NCBI GenBank assembly: GCA_900316445.1
Contig: ONCZ01000011.1
Coordinates: 1-64,000, forward strand
Source: an uncultured Prevotellaceae bacterium
GTDB taxonomy: Bacteria; Bacteroidota; Bacteroidia; Bacteroidales; Bacteroidaceae
DNA: 64,000 bases
Reading direction: 5' to 3'
Both the position numbers and the translations under genes were made by a program. Positions 40,315-49,968 of this stretch are shown here, piece after piece. Numbering within the stretch: position 1 is the stretch's first letter; every line of letters begins with the position of its first letter. The notes under the pieces were generated by a model. It worked only from the letters and a program-made list of their open reading frames with translations, searched no databases and had not been told where the DNA came from.

Positions 40315-41442
40315 ATGGCAAAGAAGAAAAAGAATATTCCTGGTTTCGATGACTTCGAAGACTTAATGGAGAAAATGTTCAGCAACTTTTCTGAGGAGGA
40401 ACTCGAGAAAATCGCTGAAGGCATGAAGGAAATGGATGAGAAAGGCATGAATGCTGTTATGGACGAAAGTTACTACAGCTACCAACAGCCTGACTATAGA
40501 AAGATGTGTTCACCCGTGGAACTATATTTGAATGCAGTCTATCGGGCAGAAAAAACTGAAGATGTCATCCCCGCTGCAAAGAAAGCGGCAGAAGTGATGG
40601 AACGACAGCAGCAGGCTGATCGTGAGCAATCGCTCAGGAACCTGTTGCTCAACATCTTAGCCGACTATCAGAAAGACGGGACGGTGCGCGAGTTAGGAAT
40701 GTTAGGTGCACTCTATCTGGCAGAAAGATTCGAAATGACATCCGTAAGCGATACATTACTGGAATACCTGCGACAGAACTCCGAGTTCTACGACATGTTC
40801 GTCGACGTTAACTCAACACTATTCTCTCTCGTCATCAGCAAACTATGCAGCAACCAGATGCAAAAGCTTTGGGACATTATGTTTGAAGAAGGTCTACTGC
40901 CCCAATGCCACAGTATTGTGGCAGATGCCGTCATCCAGATAGCCATCGACCATCCTGAGCGACGAGAGGAAGTCGTCGACTGGATATGCCAGGTTCTGAC
41001 TATCCACGCCCAGCCGAACTACGACCATGAGCCAGGATTCTACGACCACCTGGGCTACTCGCTCCTTCAGATAAAGGCAGTTGAGACATTGAAGCTGTTC
41101 AAGAAGATCTATCAGTCACGATGGGTGCCTGAAATTGAATTGGAAGGCGGATTCAAGGCGCTGAGGAAGCAAATGGAGAAAGGCAGCGATGAACGTGTCA
41201 TCGAATGCAGTAATGTGGAGGAGTTTGTCAATATGTATATCGAGAATCAGAAGGCATACAAAGCAGAACAGGCTTTATGGGATGAAGAAGACGAAGACTG
41301 GGATGAAGAGGACGAAGACTGGGACGAAGAGGATGAAGACTGGGATGAAGAGGATGAAGACTGGAATGAAGAGGATGAAGACGAGAATAGGGATGATGAA
41401 GATTTCGGCGAATATGAGGAAGTGACTGAGGAAAAAAATTAG
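40315..41442 (+). CDS. Acidic-tailed protein of unknown function, partner of the SNF2 helicase
   Basis: The 375-residue protein has no signal peptide. The start is basic (MAKKKKNIPG) followed by a helical region (FSEEELEKIAEGMKEMDE). The middle (about 60-300) is helical and HEAT-like in composition. The tail from residue 322 is five copies of a DEEDEDW heptapeptide encoded by 21-bp tandem repeats (41281-41385). Its stop is 3 bases before the helicase start, so the two are cotranscribed. The acidic tail could bind basic surfaces or mimic DNA; that is inference. Confidence 0.85.
   Translation: MAKKKKNIPGFDDFEDLMEKMFSNFSEEELEKIAEGMKEMDEKGMNAVMDESYYSYQQPDYRKMCSPVELYLNAVYRAEKTEDVIPAAKKAAEVMERQQQADREQSLRNLLLNILADYQKDGTVRELGMLGALYLAERFEMTSVSDTLLEYLRQNSEFYDMFVDVNSTLFSLVISKLCSNQMQKLWDIMFEEGLLPQCHSIVADAVIQIAIDHPERREEVVDWICQVLTIHAQPNYDHEPGFYDHLGYSLLQIKAVETLKLFKKIYQSRWVPEIELEGGFKALRKQMEKGSDERVIECSNVEEFVNMYIENQKAYKAEQALWDEEDEDWDEEDEDWDEEDEDWDEEDEDWNEEDEDENRDDEDFGEYEEVTEEKN
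41281..41385 (+). repeat. 21-bp tandem repeat encoding DEEDEDW
   Basis: Five consecutive 21-bp units, the last diverged (NEEDEDE). Units keep the frame, so copy-number change would lengthen or shorten the tail without disrupting it. Confidence 0.9.
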
Positions 41443-41445
41443 ATT

Positions 41446-44400
41446 ATGAACAATATCAATCAACTTATGGAGGGATTGTCTCACCCTGTGCTACAGGCGA
41501 TGGCCTGCACTTTGGGGTCATATAACTACACTACCCTCCGACAGATATATGAATTTCATAAACTTCGTGTCACTCCCATAGAAGAGAATTGCAGAGTATG
41601 GCTCTCAGAGGGAATATTGGTTGGTGATCAAGTAAGACGATACGAATCTGGGAAAAAAGTAAGGATTCCGCCTACGAAATGGATTGACATCTTGCGCACC
41701 GTCAGACTTGCTGATATTCCACAACTTTTGGTTGTGAGTTCCGTACCAAAGGCTGAAACGCGCGAGGCCATAGGTCATCTGGTCAGTGCGCTCATCAAGT
41801 TCCTGAACGGGGAGCCCTTTATCGAAGAACTGATGAGAACTAACTGGGATTATCTCACATTTGAATATAGCAGGGTGATGGAGCTACTGGGGCATCTTGT
41901 CAACGATAAAGAGTTCATCCCATTCTCTCAGCAGATCGAGCAGTCCTTCCTCATGATGCTCTTCCATAATTATCTGATCAAATGGATGTCACTTGACAAG
42001 AATATTGACATGGACATCATTAACGCCGTGTTCCTTGGCAACAAACTTGTTGATGATAATCATCGCAGCATTATGAACGATGGATACCTCTATTATTCTC
42101 AGGTACTCAAAACAGGCCGGATAGATGAGATCCTTGGAAAACTCCGTCCTGGTGGCGACAAATTCAGACGGCTGCAATGCTTCAAGTATATTCACGACGG
42201 AGAGCCAGCCAAGGCGTTTTCAGAACTGTCAGCGATTCTGAAGGAAGACAAGCAGCTGACTTTCCCTGACTCGCTGACCAACTTTGTCTATGCCCTATCC
42301 ATCTGTCTGACGGATTCCGCTCCAGCCATCAAGGCAGCAGAGAAACTGATGAAAGACAAGAATGCTAGCTATTTCGGCAGCAATTATGCCATGCTGCTGG
42401 TGCTGCATCACTTCATGAAAGAAGACGCCACAGAATATTACATGCAAAAACCGCTTTCTTCTTGTAGCGACTTGATGGGATGGCTGTTGGCATCACTTTT
42501 CCTCAGACACTACCAGATCATTGACAAAGAGCCAACTTCCATCGAAGACGCAGGCAGATTTATAGAGGCTGAAGGCTTAGTCTATCTTCAACTGCTTTAT
42601 TCTGACGACTTTCCACAGTTTGAACAGATCAAGAAGCAGTTGCAGAAACAGACAGGTCTGAGCACCTCTCTGCTTCCCAAAGTTAAAAAGATGGAAAAGT
42701 GGGAGCGCGTCATCAATCAGATCATGAAGCTCAGCGGCGACGGCAGCAATAGCACTGTCAAGAAGAAGCGCCCCCAGCATTTGGATATAGAGCGGGTGGC
42801 CTACGTCGTGAATCTGCGCAACTACTATGTTCAGCCTAAGTTACAGAAGTCAAAAGACGGCGGCATCACATGGAGCAAAGGCCGCAACATTGCACTAAAG
42901 TCATTCGGACAGGAGGCTTTTCTTTCCCCATTAGACAAAAAGGTGGCTGCGATGGTAAGCAGCTATAGCTATGGCTGGTATGGACAGGTGAGTTATGAAC
43001 TATGTGGCGAACGGGTCATTGCTGCATTGGCAGGCTGCCAGAGCGTATATTCTGAGCATACCGAACAGCGCATAGACATCGTTGAAGAGCCTCTCATGCT
43101 GCAAGTGCAGCCGAAGGGTGACGGCTATTCCGTCCGTTCAAATGTCAATCTTGAACAAGTAGGCTCTTCTGGATACAACATCACCGAACAAGGTGACAAG
43201 CAAGTCACCGTTACCAAAGTCACACGCGAACAGAAAAAGACGCTCGAACTGCTTCGCGACGTAGGCATCTTCCCTAAGGAAAGCAAGAAACAGCTGACCG
43301 AACTGCTACAATGCCTGAGCAGCGAGTTTACCGTCATGAGCCCTCTGCTGAAGAATGCCACAGACATGAAGCGGGTAGAAGCATCGCCTAAGATTGCTGT
43401 GCAAATAGCGCCAGACGAGAACCAATTGTTCAGCATCTCTCTGGCAGTCAAGCCCTTTGGAGACAAACCTCCCTATCAGAAGCCTGGCAAAGGCATGGAG
43501 ATCGTGACAGCCACTATCGGCGGAGAGAAGGTACAGACAGAGCGAGACCTGAAAGCCGAAAGCCAGAACTTGAAGGCTGTGGAAGAAATGCTTGGTGATG
43601 CCTATGAGAATCTGCTATACGATGACCGCTGCTATATCAATACGGCAGAATGTCTGTCGCTACTGGAGCAGATACGACAGCACCCTGAGGTGGCCTTCGC
43701 AGAATGGCCCCAAGGCATCAGGCTGCGGGTAGTCCGCCCGATGATTACAGCAGACATGCTGCGACTGAAGATCAGCAGCGCAGGACAGTGGTTCGAGGTG
43801 GAGGGCGACATCAATATCGGCGACAAGGAGAAGATCAAAGTTGCTGAGATGCTGGAACGCCTGCGCTCGGCTGAAGGCAATTTCATCCGTTTAGAAGGCG
43901 ATGAGTTCGTGGCGCTGAGCGAACAACTGCGCAAACAGCTTCAGGCGCTTGACAAGATGCTCTTGGGCCGCAGCAGCAAACAACTGAAGATCGCCACCAT
44001 GAACGGCCTCCAGCTATCCGATCTTGAAGAACTCGGTGCGAAGGTGAAGGCCGACGAAGCCTTCCGCAACCTGATGAATCGCATCAAGGAATCAGGACAG
44101 ATGCAGTTCCCGCTGCCCAAGAACATTCACGCCGAGCTCCGCCCCTACCAGCAGGAGGGATTCGAGTGGATGAGCCGCCTGGCACACTGGGGAGCAGGAG
44201 CCTGCCTGGCAGATGACATGGGACTCGGGAAAACCCTTCAGAGCATCACCCTGATGCAGTCGAGAGCAGCGCAAGGCCCACAGCTGGTGCTGATGCCGAC
44301 CTCCGTACTGCTGAACTGGCAACAGGAACTGCGACGCTTTGCCCCTGCCCTCACCGTGAAAGTGCTGAACCAGCAGAATGCAGACAGACAGCAGATCGTC

Positions 44401-45516
44401 AACAATGCCGAAGCAGGCGACATTGTACTTTCAACTTACGGACTGCTGGTGACAGAAGAAGAGCTGCTCTGTTCCAAAGTCTGGACCACCATCATCCTCG
44501 ATGAGGCTCACACCATCAAAAACCGTGACACACAGACGTCGAAGGGAGCCATGAACCTGAAAGGCGATTTCCGCCTGATGCTGACTGGCACGCCACTACA
44601 GAACCACCTGAGCGAAATCTGGAATCTCTTCCAGTTTGCCAACCCAGGCCTCTTAGGCTCATATCAGCAGTTTACAGACCGCTTTATACTGCCCATCGAG
44701 CGTGACCACGACCAGGAACAGCAGAGACTCCTGCGACGTATCCTTTCCCCATTCCTGCTTCGTCGCACCAAGGAGGATGTGCTCAACGAACTGCCAGAGA
44801 AGACGGAGATCACCCTGCAAGTGGAGCTGAGTGCCGAGGAGCTGGCTCTTTACGACAACCTCCGCCAGCAAGCCATCGCCAATCTGGAAGACGGTTCAAA
44901 GAGCGCTATACAGACATTGGCAGAGATTACACGTCTGCGACAGGCTGCTTGCCATCCGCGACTCATCAACGACAAGCTGCAGATTCCTTCGAGCAAGACG
45001 CAGGCTTTCCTTGAACTCGTCGCCAATCTCCGACAGAGCGGGCACAGGGCCTTGGTGTTCAGCCAGTTTACCAGCCATCTGGCGCTGATCAGAGAGGAAC
45101 TTGACAAGGCTCACGTACCTTATTTATATTTAGACGGCAGTACGTCTGCCCAAGAAAGGAGCAAATTAGTCCGCCAATTCCAGACTGGCGACGATCCTCT
45201 GTTCCTCATCAGCCTGAAAGCAGGCGGCCTGGGACTGAACCTGACAGCCGCCGACTTCGTGATACATCTCGACCCCTGGTGGAATCCTGCCATCGAAGAT
45301 CAGGCCAGCGACCGTGCCCACCGCATCGGACAGGAACGTCCCGTCACCATCTATCGTCTCATCGCTTCAGGCACCATCGAAGAGAAGATCATACGCCTCC
45401 ATCAGAACAAGCGTTCGATGGCCGATGCGCTATTGCAGGATGCTGACATGTTCAGTCAGATATCAGCAGAAGACGTCATCCGCCTGCTCAGGGAAAGCGC
45501 CGATGCCATTCAGTAA
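41446..45516 (+). CDS. SNF2-family DEAD/DEAH-box helicase (1356 aa)
   Basis: The C-terminal 470 residues are a complete SNF2 motor: LRPYQQEGFEWM, DDMGLGKT (about 922), LVLMPTSVLLNW, DEAHTIKN (about 1018), LTGTPLQN, ALVFSQFTSHL, SLKAGGLGLNLTAADFVIHLDPWWNP and DRAHRIGQERPVTIYRLIA. About 850 N-terminal residues have no domain I recognise; no SWIM Cys/His pattern is visible. SNF2 proteins move along DNA to remodel bound protein, and several bacterial members serve in phage defence. No nuclease or methylase is nearby. Confidence 0.93.
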   Translation: MNNINQLMEGLSHPVLQAMACTLGSYNYTTLRQIYEFHKLRVTPIEENCRVWLSEGILVGDQVRRYESGKKVRIPPTKWIDILRTVRLADIPQLLVVSSVPKAETREAIGHLVSALIKFLNGEPFIEELMRTNWDYLTFEYSRVMELLGHLVNDKEFIPFSQQIEQSFLMMLFHNYLIKWMSLDKNIDMDIINAVFLGNKLVDDNHRSIMNDGYLYYSQVLKTGRIDEILGKLRPGGDKFRRLQCFKYIHDGEPAKAFSELSAILKEDKQLTFPDSLTNFVYALSICLTDSAPAIKAAEKLMKDKNASYFGSNYAMLLVLHHFMKEDATEYYMQKPLSSCSDLMGWLLASLFLRHYQIIDKEPTSIEDAGRFIEAEGLVYLQLLYSDDFPQFEQIKKQLQKQTGLSTSLLPKVKKMEKWERVINQIMKLSGDGSNSTVKKKRPQHLDIERVAYVVNLRNYYVQPKLQKSKDGGITWSKGRNIALKSFGQEAFLSPLDKKVAAMVSSYSYGWYGQVSYELCGERVIAALAGCQSVYSEHTEQRIDIVEEPLMLQVQPKGDGYSVRSNVNLEQVGSSGYNITEQGDKQVTVTKVTREQKKTLELLRDVGIFPKESKKQLTELLQCLSSEFTVMSPLLKNATDMKRVEASPKIAVQIAPDENQLFSISLAVKPFGDKPPYQKPGKGMEIVTATIGGEKVQTERDLKAESQNLKAVEEMLGDAYENLLYDDRCYINTAECLSLLEQIRQHPEVAFAEWPQGIRLRVVRPMITADMLRLKISSAGQWFEVEGDINIGDKEKIKVAEMLERLRSAEGNFIRLEGDEFVALSEQLRKQLQALDKMLLGRSSKQLKIATMNGLQLSDLEELGAKVKADEAFRNLMNRIKESGQMQFPLPKNIHAELRPYQQEGFEWMSRLAHWGAGACLADDMGLGKTLQSITLMQSRAAQGPQLVLMPTSVLLNWQQELRRFAPALTVKVLNQQNADRQQIVNNAEAGDIVLSTYGLLVTEEELLCSKVWTTIILDEAHTIKNRDTQTSKGAMNLKGDFRLMLTGTPLQNHLSEIWNLFQFANPGLLGSYQQFTDRFILPIERDHDQEQQRLLRRILSPFLLRRTKEDVLNELPEKTEITLQVELSAEELALYDNLRQQAIANLEDGSKSAIQTLAEITRLRQAACHPRLINDKLQIPSSKTQAFLELVANLRQSGHRALVFSQFTSHLALIREELDKAHVPYLYLDGSTSAQERSKLVRQFQTGDDPLFLISLKAGGLGLNLTAADFVIHLDPWWNPAIEDQASDRAHRIGQERPVTIYRLIASGTIEEKIIRLHQNKRSMADALLQDADMFSQISAEDVIRLLRESADAIQ

Positions 45517-45525
45517 AAATGACAG

Positions 45526-45718
45526 GATGACAATTATGACAAATGACAGTGTCATAATTCGGACATGCAACTGAGCAAAAAAACGTTGAAAATAAACACT
45601 ATATATATAAATATATATATTTATATATATAGTGAAATAAATCATACTTTTTTCTTCAACCTCCCGCTGCAACTTCCCTGCTCAAAAGATGACACTGTCA
45701 TTTGTCATAATTGTCATC
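45526..45718. repeat. Long imperfect hairpin with perfect 30-bp ends
   Basis: Arms 45526-45555 and 45689-45718 are perfect inverted 30-mers (outer end GATGACAATTATGACAAATG). At the centre is a perfect 38-bp AT palindrome (45597-45634). Shorter pairs (GAGCA/TGCTC, GTTGAA/TTCAAC) lie between. No open frame is convincing. It could be a MITE-like element or the structured 3' end of the helicase transcript. Confidence 0.85.
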
Positions 45719-45842
45719 TTTTTAACTGTAACAACTGTAACCGTAACGGGGAATGACACTTGCGATGTCAATAATTTTCGCAATAAACGGGCTTATTCTT
45801 GGTAGTTTTATATATGCTTGATAGTCAACGATTTATGATGAC

Positions 45843-45909
45843 TCGGAGTTTAGACTAAGGAAAGTGGGAGTTTACTGGCATGAAAGTCGGAGTTTAGACT
45901 AAGGAAAGT
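45843..45909. repeat. 23-bp direct repeat in a gene-free region
   Basis: TCGGAGTTTAGACTAAGGAA plus AGT occurs at 45843-45865 and 45887-45909. The spacer contains CATGAAAGTCGGAGTTTA, close to the sequence at 10610-10627. I see no gene in 45719-46082. Confidence 0.8.
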
Positions 45910-46082
45910 CCCAGTTTCATGCCATGTTTCTCTGAGAAAGGAGGATGGACAATAATTATGTAAACAAATTTGACAGCACATCCCGATAAACTCTCACAAC
46001 CAAATCCTACCATAATGCAATTATTTGCGCCGAATTTCATGTTAAATATGCCCGATTTGTGAATAATTTCCAGCTTTTTTTG

Positions 46083-46162
46083 TATCTTTGCCTGCGAAGC
46101 CGACACAAAGCGGCCTACATATTAACATGCGAAGCCGACATAGAGCGGCATCTATATTAATA
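46083..46162 (+). promoter_or_regulatory. -7 box and tandem stem-loop leader of the DUF3089 gene
   Basis: TATCTTTG at 46083-46090 is followed by two tandem 35-bp copies (46093-46127, 46128-46162), each containing GAAGCCGACA and an AGAGCGGC-like arm that pair as GCCG/CGGC. They would lie in the first 70 bases of the transcript. Confidence 0.6.
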
Positions 46163-46203
46163 AAGGTGTAAAGATCGTGATTAAATTGAGAGAAGTACCG
46201 AAG

Positions 46204-47214
46204 ATGAATAAAAAGATTCTGTTATGGATGCTCGCCGTCGTACTCATCGTATGCAGCACGGTAGCGTTTACATATTGTACGGCGAATGACGATAATCCGT
46301 CGGAGCAGGACTTTATTACGCAGCAATACATTCCCCTGGCTCCAGATTACTCGGACGCGACAATGTGGGTGACTGCCGACGGCGATACGGACGGCACGGG
46401 AGCCGATGTGTTCTACGTGGTCTCGACGTGGGAGGACGACTGGACGACAGAAGACGGTCGCATCTGCCACTATGCCGATGTGTGGAACCCAGAGCATCGC
46501 GCCCACATGGCTGACCTGGAATTGAAGAAGGTGGCAGCCTATATGTCGCCTGGCAACCGCTTCTTCGCTCCCTTCTATCGCCACACAACCATCCAGGCAT
46601 TCATGACGAACAGCGAGGACACCGTCTATCAACGTACCCGCCTGTCGATGGGCGATGTCTGCAAGGCTTTCGACCTCTTTCAGACCCAGCGTGACAAGTC
46701 GCGTCCGCTCATCCTCGCGGGCTTCAGTCAGGGAGGCTTGGCTGTTGTGGAACTGCTGAAGCATATTGACGACGAGACGTATAGCCAGTTGGCTGCTGCC
46801 TACGTCTTGGGCTACAAGGTGACTAAAGCCGACATGGACGCGTGCAGCCATATCCGCCCCGCAGAGGGAGAGACCGACACGGGTGTCACCATCTGCTACA
46901 ATACCGTCAAGGACGTGAAGTATGTGCTCCCCCTCATTGCCGGCTCAGACATCTGCATCAACCCCGTAAACTGGCAAACGGATGCCACACCCGCTACGCT
47001 GCACGACACGATTACCATCACCGTATCGCCTGAGTACCATGTCCTCGTGGCCACCAATTACAGCGCATCAGAATATCCCCCGTTCCGCGGTTTCCTAAAC
47101 GTGGGCGACATCCACAGCTGCGAACCGTGGCTCTACAGCGAGTGCCTGCAAAAGAACATCAAAGTACGGGTAAAAGAATGGCGTGAAAATCACTCACGCC
47201 ACCATCTTCAATAA
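46204..47214 (+). CDS. DUF3089 alpha/beta-hydrolase-like lipoprotein
   Basis: The 336-residue protein has an N-terminal hydrophobic segment (ILLWMLAVVLIVCSTVAFTYC) and the DUF3089 features DVFYVVSTW, NRFFAPFYRHTTIQAF and the nucleophile elbow GFSQGG. The fold is that of an esterase/lipase; the substrate is unknown. The ATG at 46204 is preferred to a GTG at 46177 because it directly opens a signal-like sequence. A GC-rich palindrome (CGGGGAGATCCCCCG) lies just after the stop without a T tract. Confidence 0.85.
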   Translation: MNKKILLWMLAVVLIVCSTVAFTYCTANDDNPSEQDFITQQYIPLAPDYSDATMWVTADGDTDGTGADVFYVVSTWEDDWTTEDGRICHYADVWNPEHRAHMADLELKKVAAYMSPGNRFFAPFYRHTTIQAFMTNSEDTVYQRTRLSMGDVCKAFDLFQTQRDKSRPLILAGFSQGGLAVVELLKHIDDETYSQLAAAYVLGYKVTKADMDACSHIRPAEGETDTGVTICYNTVKDVKYVLPLIAGSDICINPVNWQTDATPATLHDTITITVSPEYHVLVATNYSASEYPPFRGFLNVGDIHSCEPWLYSECLQKNIKVRVKEWRENHSRHHLQ

Positions 47215-47250
47215 TAAGAACGGGGAGATCCCCCGACATCACCCAGCCGA

Positions 47251-48798
47251 TTAGTCTTCTACGATGCGGATGCGGCCTTGGGGCAGAGCGTAGGCAGAGC
47301 CTGTGGTGCCGCCGAGGACGTTGCGCAGATAGTCTGACAGCGCCTCGTAGTAACGGATGGTGCTCTCCTCAAGTACCACGCACTTCTTGAAACAGTCGAA
47401 GAATCCGCCGGCATCGTGGTTGTAGCTCGTGAGAGCGACGCTATATGTGCGCTGCATATCGATGGGCTTGTATGTGCCGTCTTCCTGCAGAATCTCGATG
47501 TCGCTGACGGTGTGGCTCTTACTGTGGATGGTGAATCGGAGGCCTGAGCATTGCGGGAAGTTGCCGTCGAGCACAGGCACGAGAGCCGTGCAGCGCGTGA
47601 GCATCGTCTTCAGCTGTTCGGCTGTGACCATGATGCGGCGCAGGGTGTTGTCGTAGGGCAGCATGCCGATGATGTCGCCGTAGGTGATATCGCCAGCCAT
47701 GATGTCATTGCGGATGCCACCGCCGTTCTCAAAGCCGATGTCGGCCTTCAGGGCATAACGGTAGGCGTCGGCCACGAGGTCGCCGGCATTCGTCTCCCGT
47801 CCACGCACAATCCACTGGGCATTCTCGTCGCTCACCACCAGGCGATAGTCGCTGTGGGCGACGACCTCCGATGTGACGGCCTTCACCATACGGTGGATGC
47901 TGTCGACACAGGCGGTGACTGCTGCGTTCTCGTAGGGGATGTCCTTACCCTTGATGAGTTGTGTCGTCAACCGTCCATCTGGGGTGATGAGCAGCTTGCC
48001 GACGTTGGCAAACTGGGTGCCCGTCTGCGTGACGGCGATCTCCTTGCCGTCGATATTCTTGACCATCACACCCTCGAAAATCTCATGCGAATGACCGTCG
48101 AGCACGACGTCGATGCCACGGGTATTATTCACCAGGCGGTGGGAGCTGAATCCCATTGACTGAGGCGTCTCACCCACATGCGAGAGCAGCACGACATAGT
48201 CGGCCCCCTCCTTGCGGGCAGCATCGACAGCCTGCTGGATGAGCTCGTAGAAGGTCTTCGGCTTCAGGTCGTAGAGCAGGATGCCGTTGGTGTCGTAGAA
48301 TGAATAGCCCTCAAGGATCATCGTCTCTGGGGTGCAGGCTCCGACGAAGGCCACCTTCTTGTCGCCATACTGACGGATGACATAGGGGGCGAAGACAGGA
48401 TTGGGCTCGCCAGCCTCATAGAAGTTGGCACAGACGACGGGAATGCCAGTCTGTTCCAGCAGCGCACGCATACGGGGCACGCCGTAGTCGAACTCATGGT
48501 TGCCCAGCGTGAGTGCGTGATAGTCCATGAGACGCAGGATGTCGGCGATGTACTGCCCTTTGGAGATGGCGCCTGTGGTGTTGCCCTGCAGGAAGTCACC
48601 ACAACAGACGGCAGCGGCATAGGCTGTATCCGTGCGGTTGATGGCATCGCGCAGTCCGGCAATCTTCGTATAGCCGTCGATGCCGCAATGTGCGTCGTTC
48701 TCATAAAGGATCACAATGCTCTTGCCTTTAGACTGAGCCGACACGTTAAGGCAGCCCATCATCAGGGCCATCACACCAAGTAAGATTCTCTTCATCAT
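47251..48798 (-). CDS. 5'-nucleotidase / UDP-sugar hydrolase family metallophosphatase
   Basis: The 515-residue secreted enzyme has a signal peptide ([22 protein letters not shown]), a metallophosphatase domain (YENDAHCGIDGYTKIAGL, CGDFLQGN, LGNHEFDYG, LDGHSHEIFEG) and a 5'-nucleotidase C-terminal domain (ENGGGIRNDIMAGDITYGDI, SYNHDAGGFFD). In the first motif the usual DxH is DAH. It probably hydrolyses nucleotides in the periplasm. The start overlaps the TPR gene stop; a second ATG is 3 bases later. Confidence 0.93.
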   Translation of the reverse strand: MMKRILLGVMALMMGCLNVSAQSKGKSIVILYENDAHCGIDGYTKIAGLRDAINRTDTAYAAAVCCGDFLQGNTTGAISKGQYIADILRLMDYHALTLGNHEFDYGVPRMRALLEQTGIPVVCANFYEAGEPNPVFAPYVIRQYGDKKVAFVGACTPETMILEGYSFYDTNGILLYDLKPKTFYELIQQAVDAARKEGADYVVLLSHVGETPQSMGFSSHRLVNNTRGIDVVLDGHSHEIFEGVMVKNIDGKEIAVTQTGTQFANVGKLLITPDGRLTTQLIKGKDIPYENAAVTACVDSIHRMVKAVTSEVVAHSDYRLVVSDENAQWIVRGRETNAGDLVADAYRYALKADIGFENGGGIRNDIMAGDITYGDIIGMLPYDNTLRRIMVTAEQLKTMLTRCTALVPVLDGNFPQCSGLRFTIHSKSHTVSDIEILQEDGTYKPIDMQRTYSVALTSYNHDAGGFFDCFKKCVVLEESTIRYYEALSDYLRNVLGGTTGSAYALPQGRIRIVED

Positions 48799-48974
48799 GG
48801 GTTATACATATCTTTACAATAGAATTCAAGGATATCGTCGAGCATACGCTTGGCTTCGACAGCAGGACTGTCGGGGTCGAGGTCGATGGCCTGTATGTAG
48901 TAGTTGATGGCTTCATGCCACTGGCCACGCTTGCGGGCCGCATTGCCAAGTTCGTAATACTCCTGAGCGGTCAT
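48795..48974 (-). CDS. Small TPR protein (59 aa)
   Basis: The sequence [20 protein letters not shown], then [22 protein letters not shown], is a single TPR hairpin plus a capping helix ending in FYCKDMYNP. It overlaps the folD stop (ATGA) and the nucleotidase start in the same way, so it is translationally coupled on both sides. The open frame continues upstream into folD, but the Met at 48974 is the natural start. Confidence 0.82.
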   Translation of the reverse strand: MTAQEYYELGNAARKRGQWHEAINYYIQAIDLDPDSPAVEAKRMLDDILEFYCKDMYNP

Positions 48975-49849
48975 TTGTAATACTCTTTTTTGCCGGCAGC
49001 GAGGGAATTCTTCATCAGCGAGCAGATGGTCATCGGCCCTACCCCGCCAGGAACGGGTGTGATGAAGGAGCACTTGGGACTGACCTCGTCGAACTTCACG
49101 TCGCCATTCAGGCGGAAGCCGCTCTTACGGGTGGCATCAGGCACACGGGTGGTACCCACGTCGACAATCACGGCACCCTCCTTCACCATATCGGCCGTTA
49201 CGAAGTCGGGCTGTCCGATGGCGGCGATGATGATGTCGGCCTCACGGCACTCTTCCTTCAAAGTCTTTGAGTGTGAGTGACATACGGTCACGGTGGCATC
49301 GCCATACTGCTTCTGCATCATGAGCTGAGCCATCGGCTTGCCTACGATGTTAGAGCGACCAAGGATGACACACTTCTTGCCGCTGGTCTCGATGTTATAG
49401 CGCTTCAGCAGCGTGATGATGCCGAGGGGCGTAGCCGAGATGAAGCACGGCAGACCGATGGCCATACGGCCCACGTTGATGGGATGGAACCCGTCTACGT
49501 CCTTGCGGTAGTCGATGGCCTCGATGATCTTCTGCTCATCGATATGCTTGGGCAGCGGGAGCTGCACGATGAAGCCGTCGACATCGTCGTCATGATTGAG
49601 TTTGTCGACACAGGCCAACAGCTCAGCCTCTGTGATATTGTCCTCAAAGCGGATGAGTGTGCTCTTGAAGCCACAGGCCTCACAGGCCAGCACCTTGTTC
49701 TTCACATACGTCTCCGAGCCACCGTCGTGACCTACCAACACGGCTGCCAGATGGGGCTGTTTGCCGCCACGGGCCATGATTTCCTTTACCTCCTCAGCAA
49801 TCTCAGCCTTTATGGCTGCTGCTGTTGCTTTTCCGTCAATTAGTTGCAT
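48971..49849 (-). CDS. folD: Bifunctional methylenetetrahydrofolate dehydrogenase/cyclohydrolase
   Basis: The 292-residue FolD has [19 protein letters not shown] with the catalytic Lys, [28 protein letters not shown] and the C-terminal [15 protein letters not shown]. It interconverts methylene-, methenyl- and formyl-THF. It heads the folD-TPR-nucleotidase operon. Its start is 8 bases after a 112-bp palindromic repeat that separates it from ffh. Confidence 0.97.
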   Translation of the reverse strand: MQLIDGKATAAAIKAEIAEEVKEIMARGGKQPHLAAVLVGHDGGSETYVKNKVLACEACGFKSTLIRFEDNITEAELLACVDKLNHDDDVDGFIVQLPLPKHIDEQKIIEAIDYRKDVDGFHPINVGRMAIGLPCFISATPLGIITLLKRYNIETSGKKCVILGRSNIVGKPMAQLMMQKQYGDATVTVCHSHSKTLKEECREADIIIAAIGQPDFVTADMVKEGAVIVDVGTTRVPDATRKSGFRLNGDVKFDEVSPKCSFITPVPGGVGPMTICSLMKNSLAAGKKEYYK

Positions 49850-49856
49850 ACATAAG

Positions 49857-49968
49857 CCCCCTAAGTTAGGGGGTTGGGGGTCTGAACAAGCGAACCAGAC
49901 CCGATAATATGTTCTACTTGGAGCCTGCGCTTGTTCAGACCCCTATCGCCCCCTAACCTAGGGGGCCA
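49857..49968. repeat. 110-bp palindromic repeat between ffh and folD
   Basis: Ends GCCCCCTAAGTTAGGGGG and CCCCCTAACCTAGGGGG with inner arms GTCTGAACAAGCG / CGCTTGTTCAGAC form one long hairpin. It supplies the last three codons and TAG stop of ffh. A second copy of the same structure is at 51333-51442. Confidence 0.92.

Noticed and set aside
41275-41484. 69-aa hydrophobic frame opposite the acidic repeat
   Set aside because: It is the reverse complement of the DEEDEDW codons, which necessarily gives a Phe/Ile/Pro/Val repeat.
45894-46106. 70-aa open frame upstream of the DUF3089 gene
   Set aside because: It overlaps the promoter of the opposite-strand gene and part of the direct repeat; no family resemblance.
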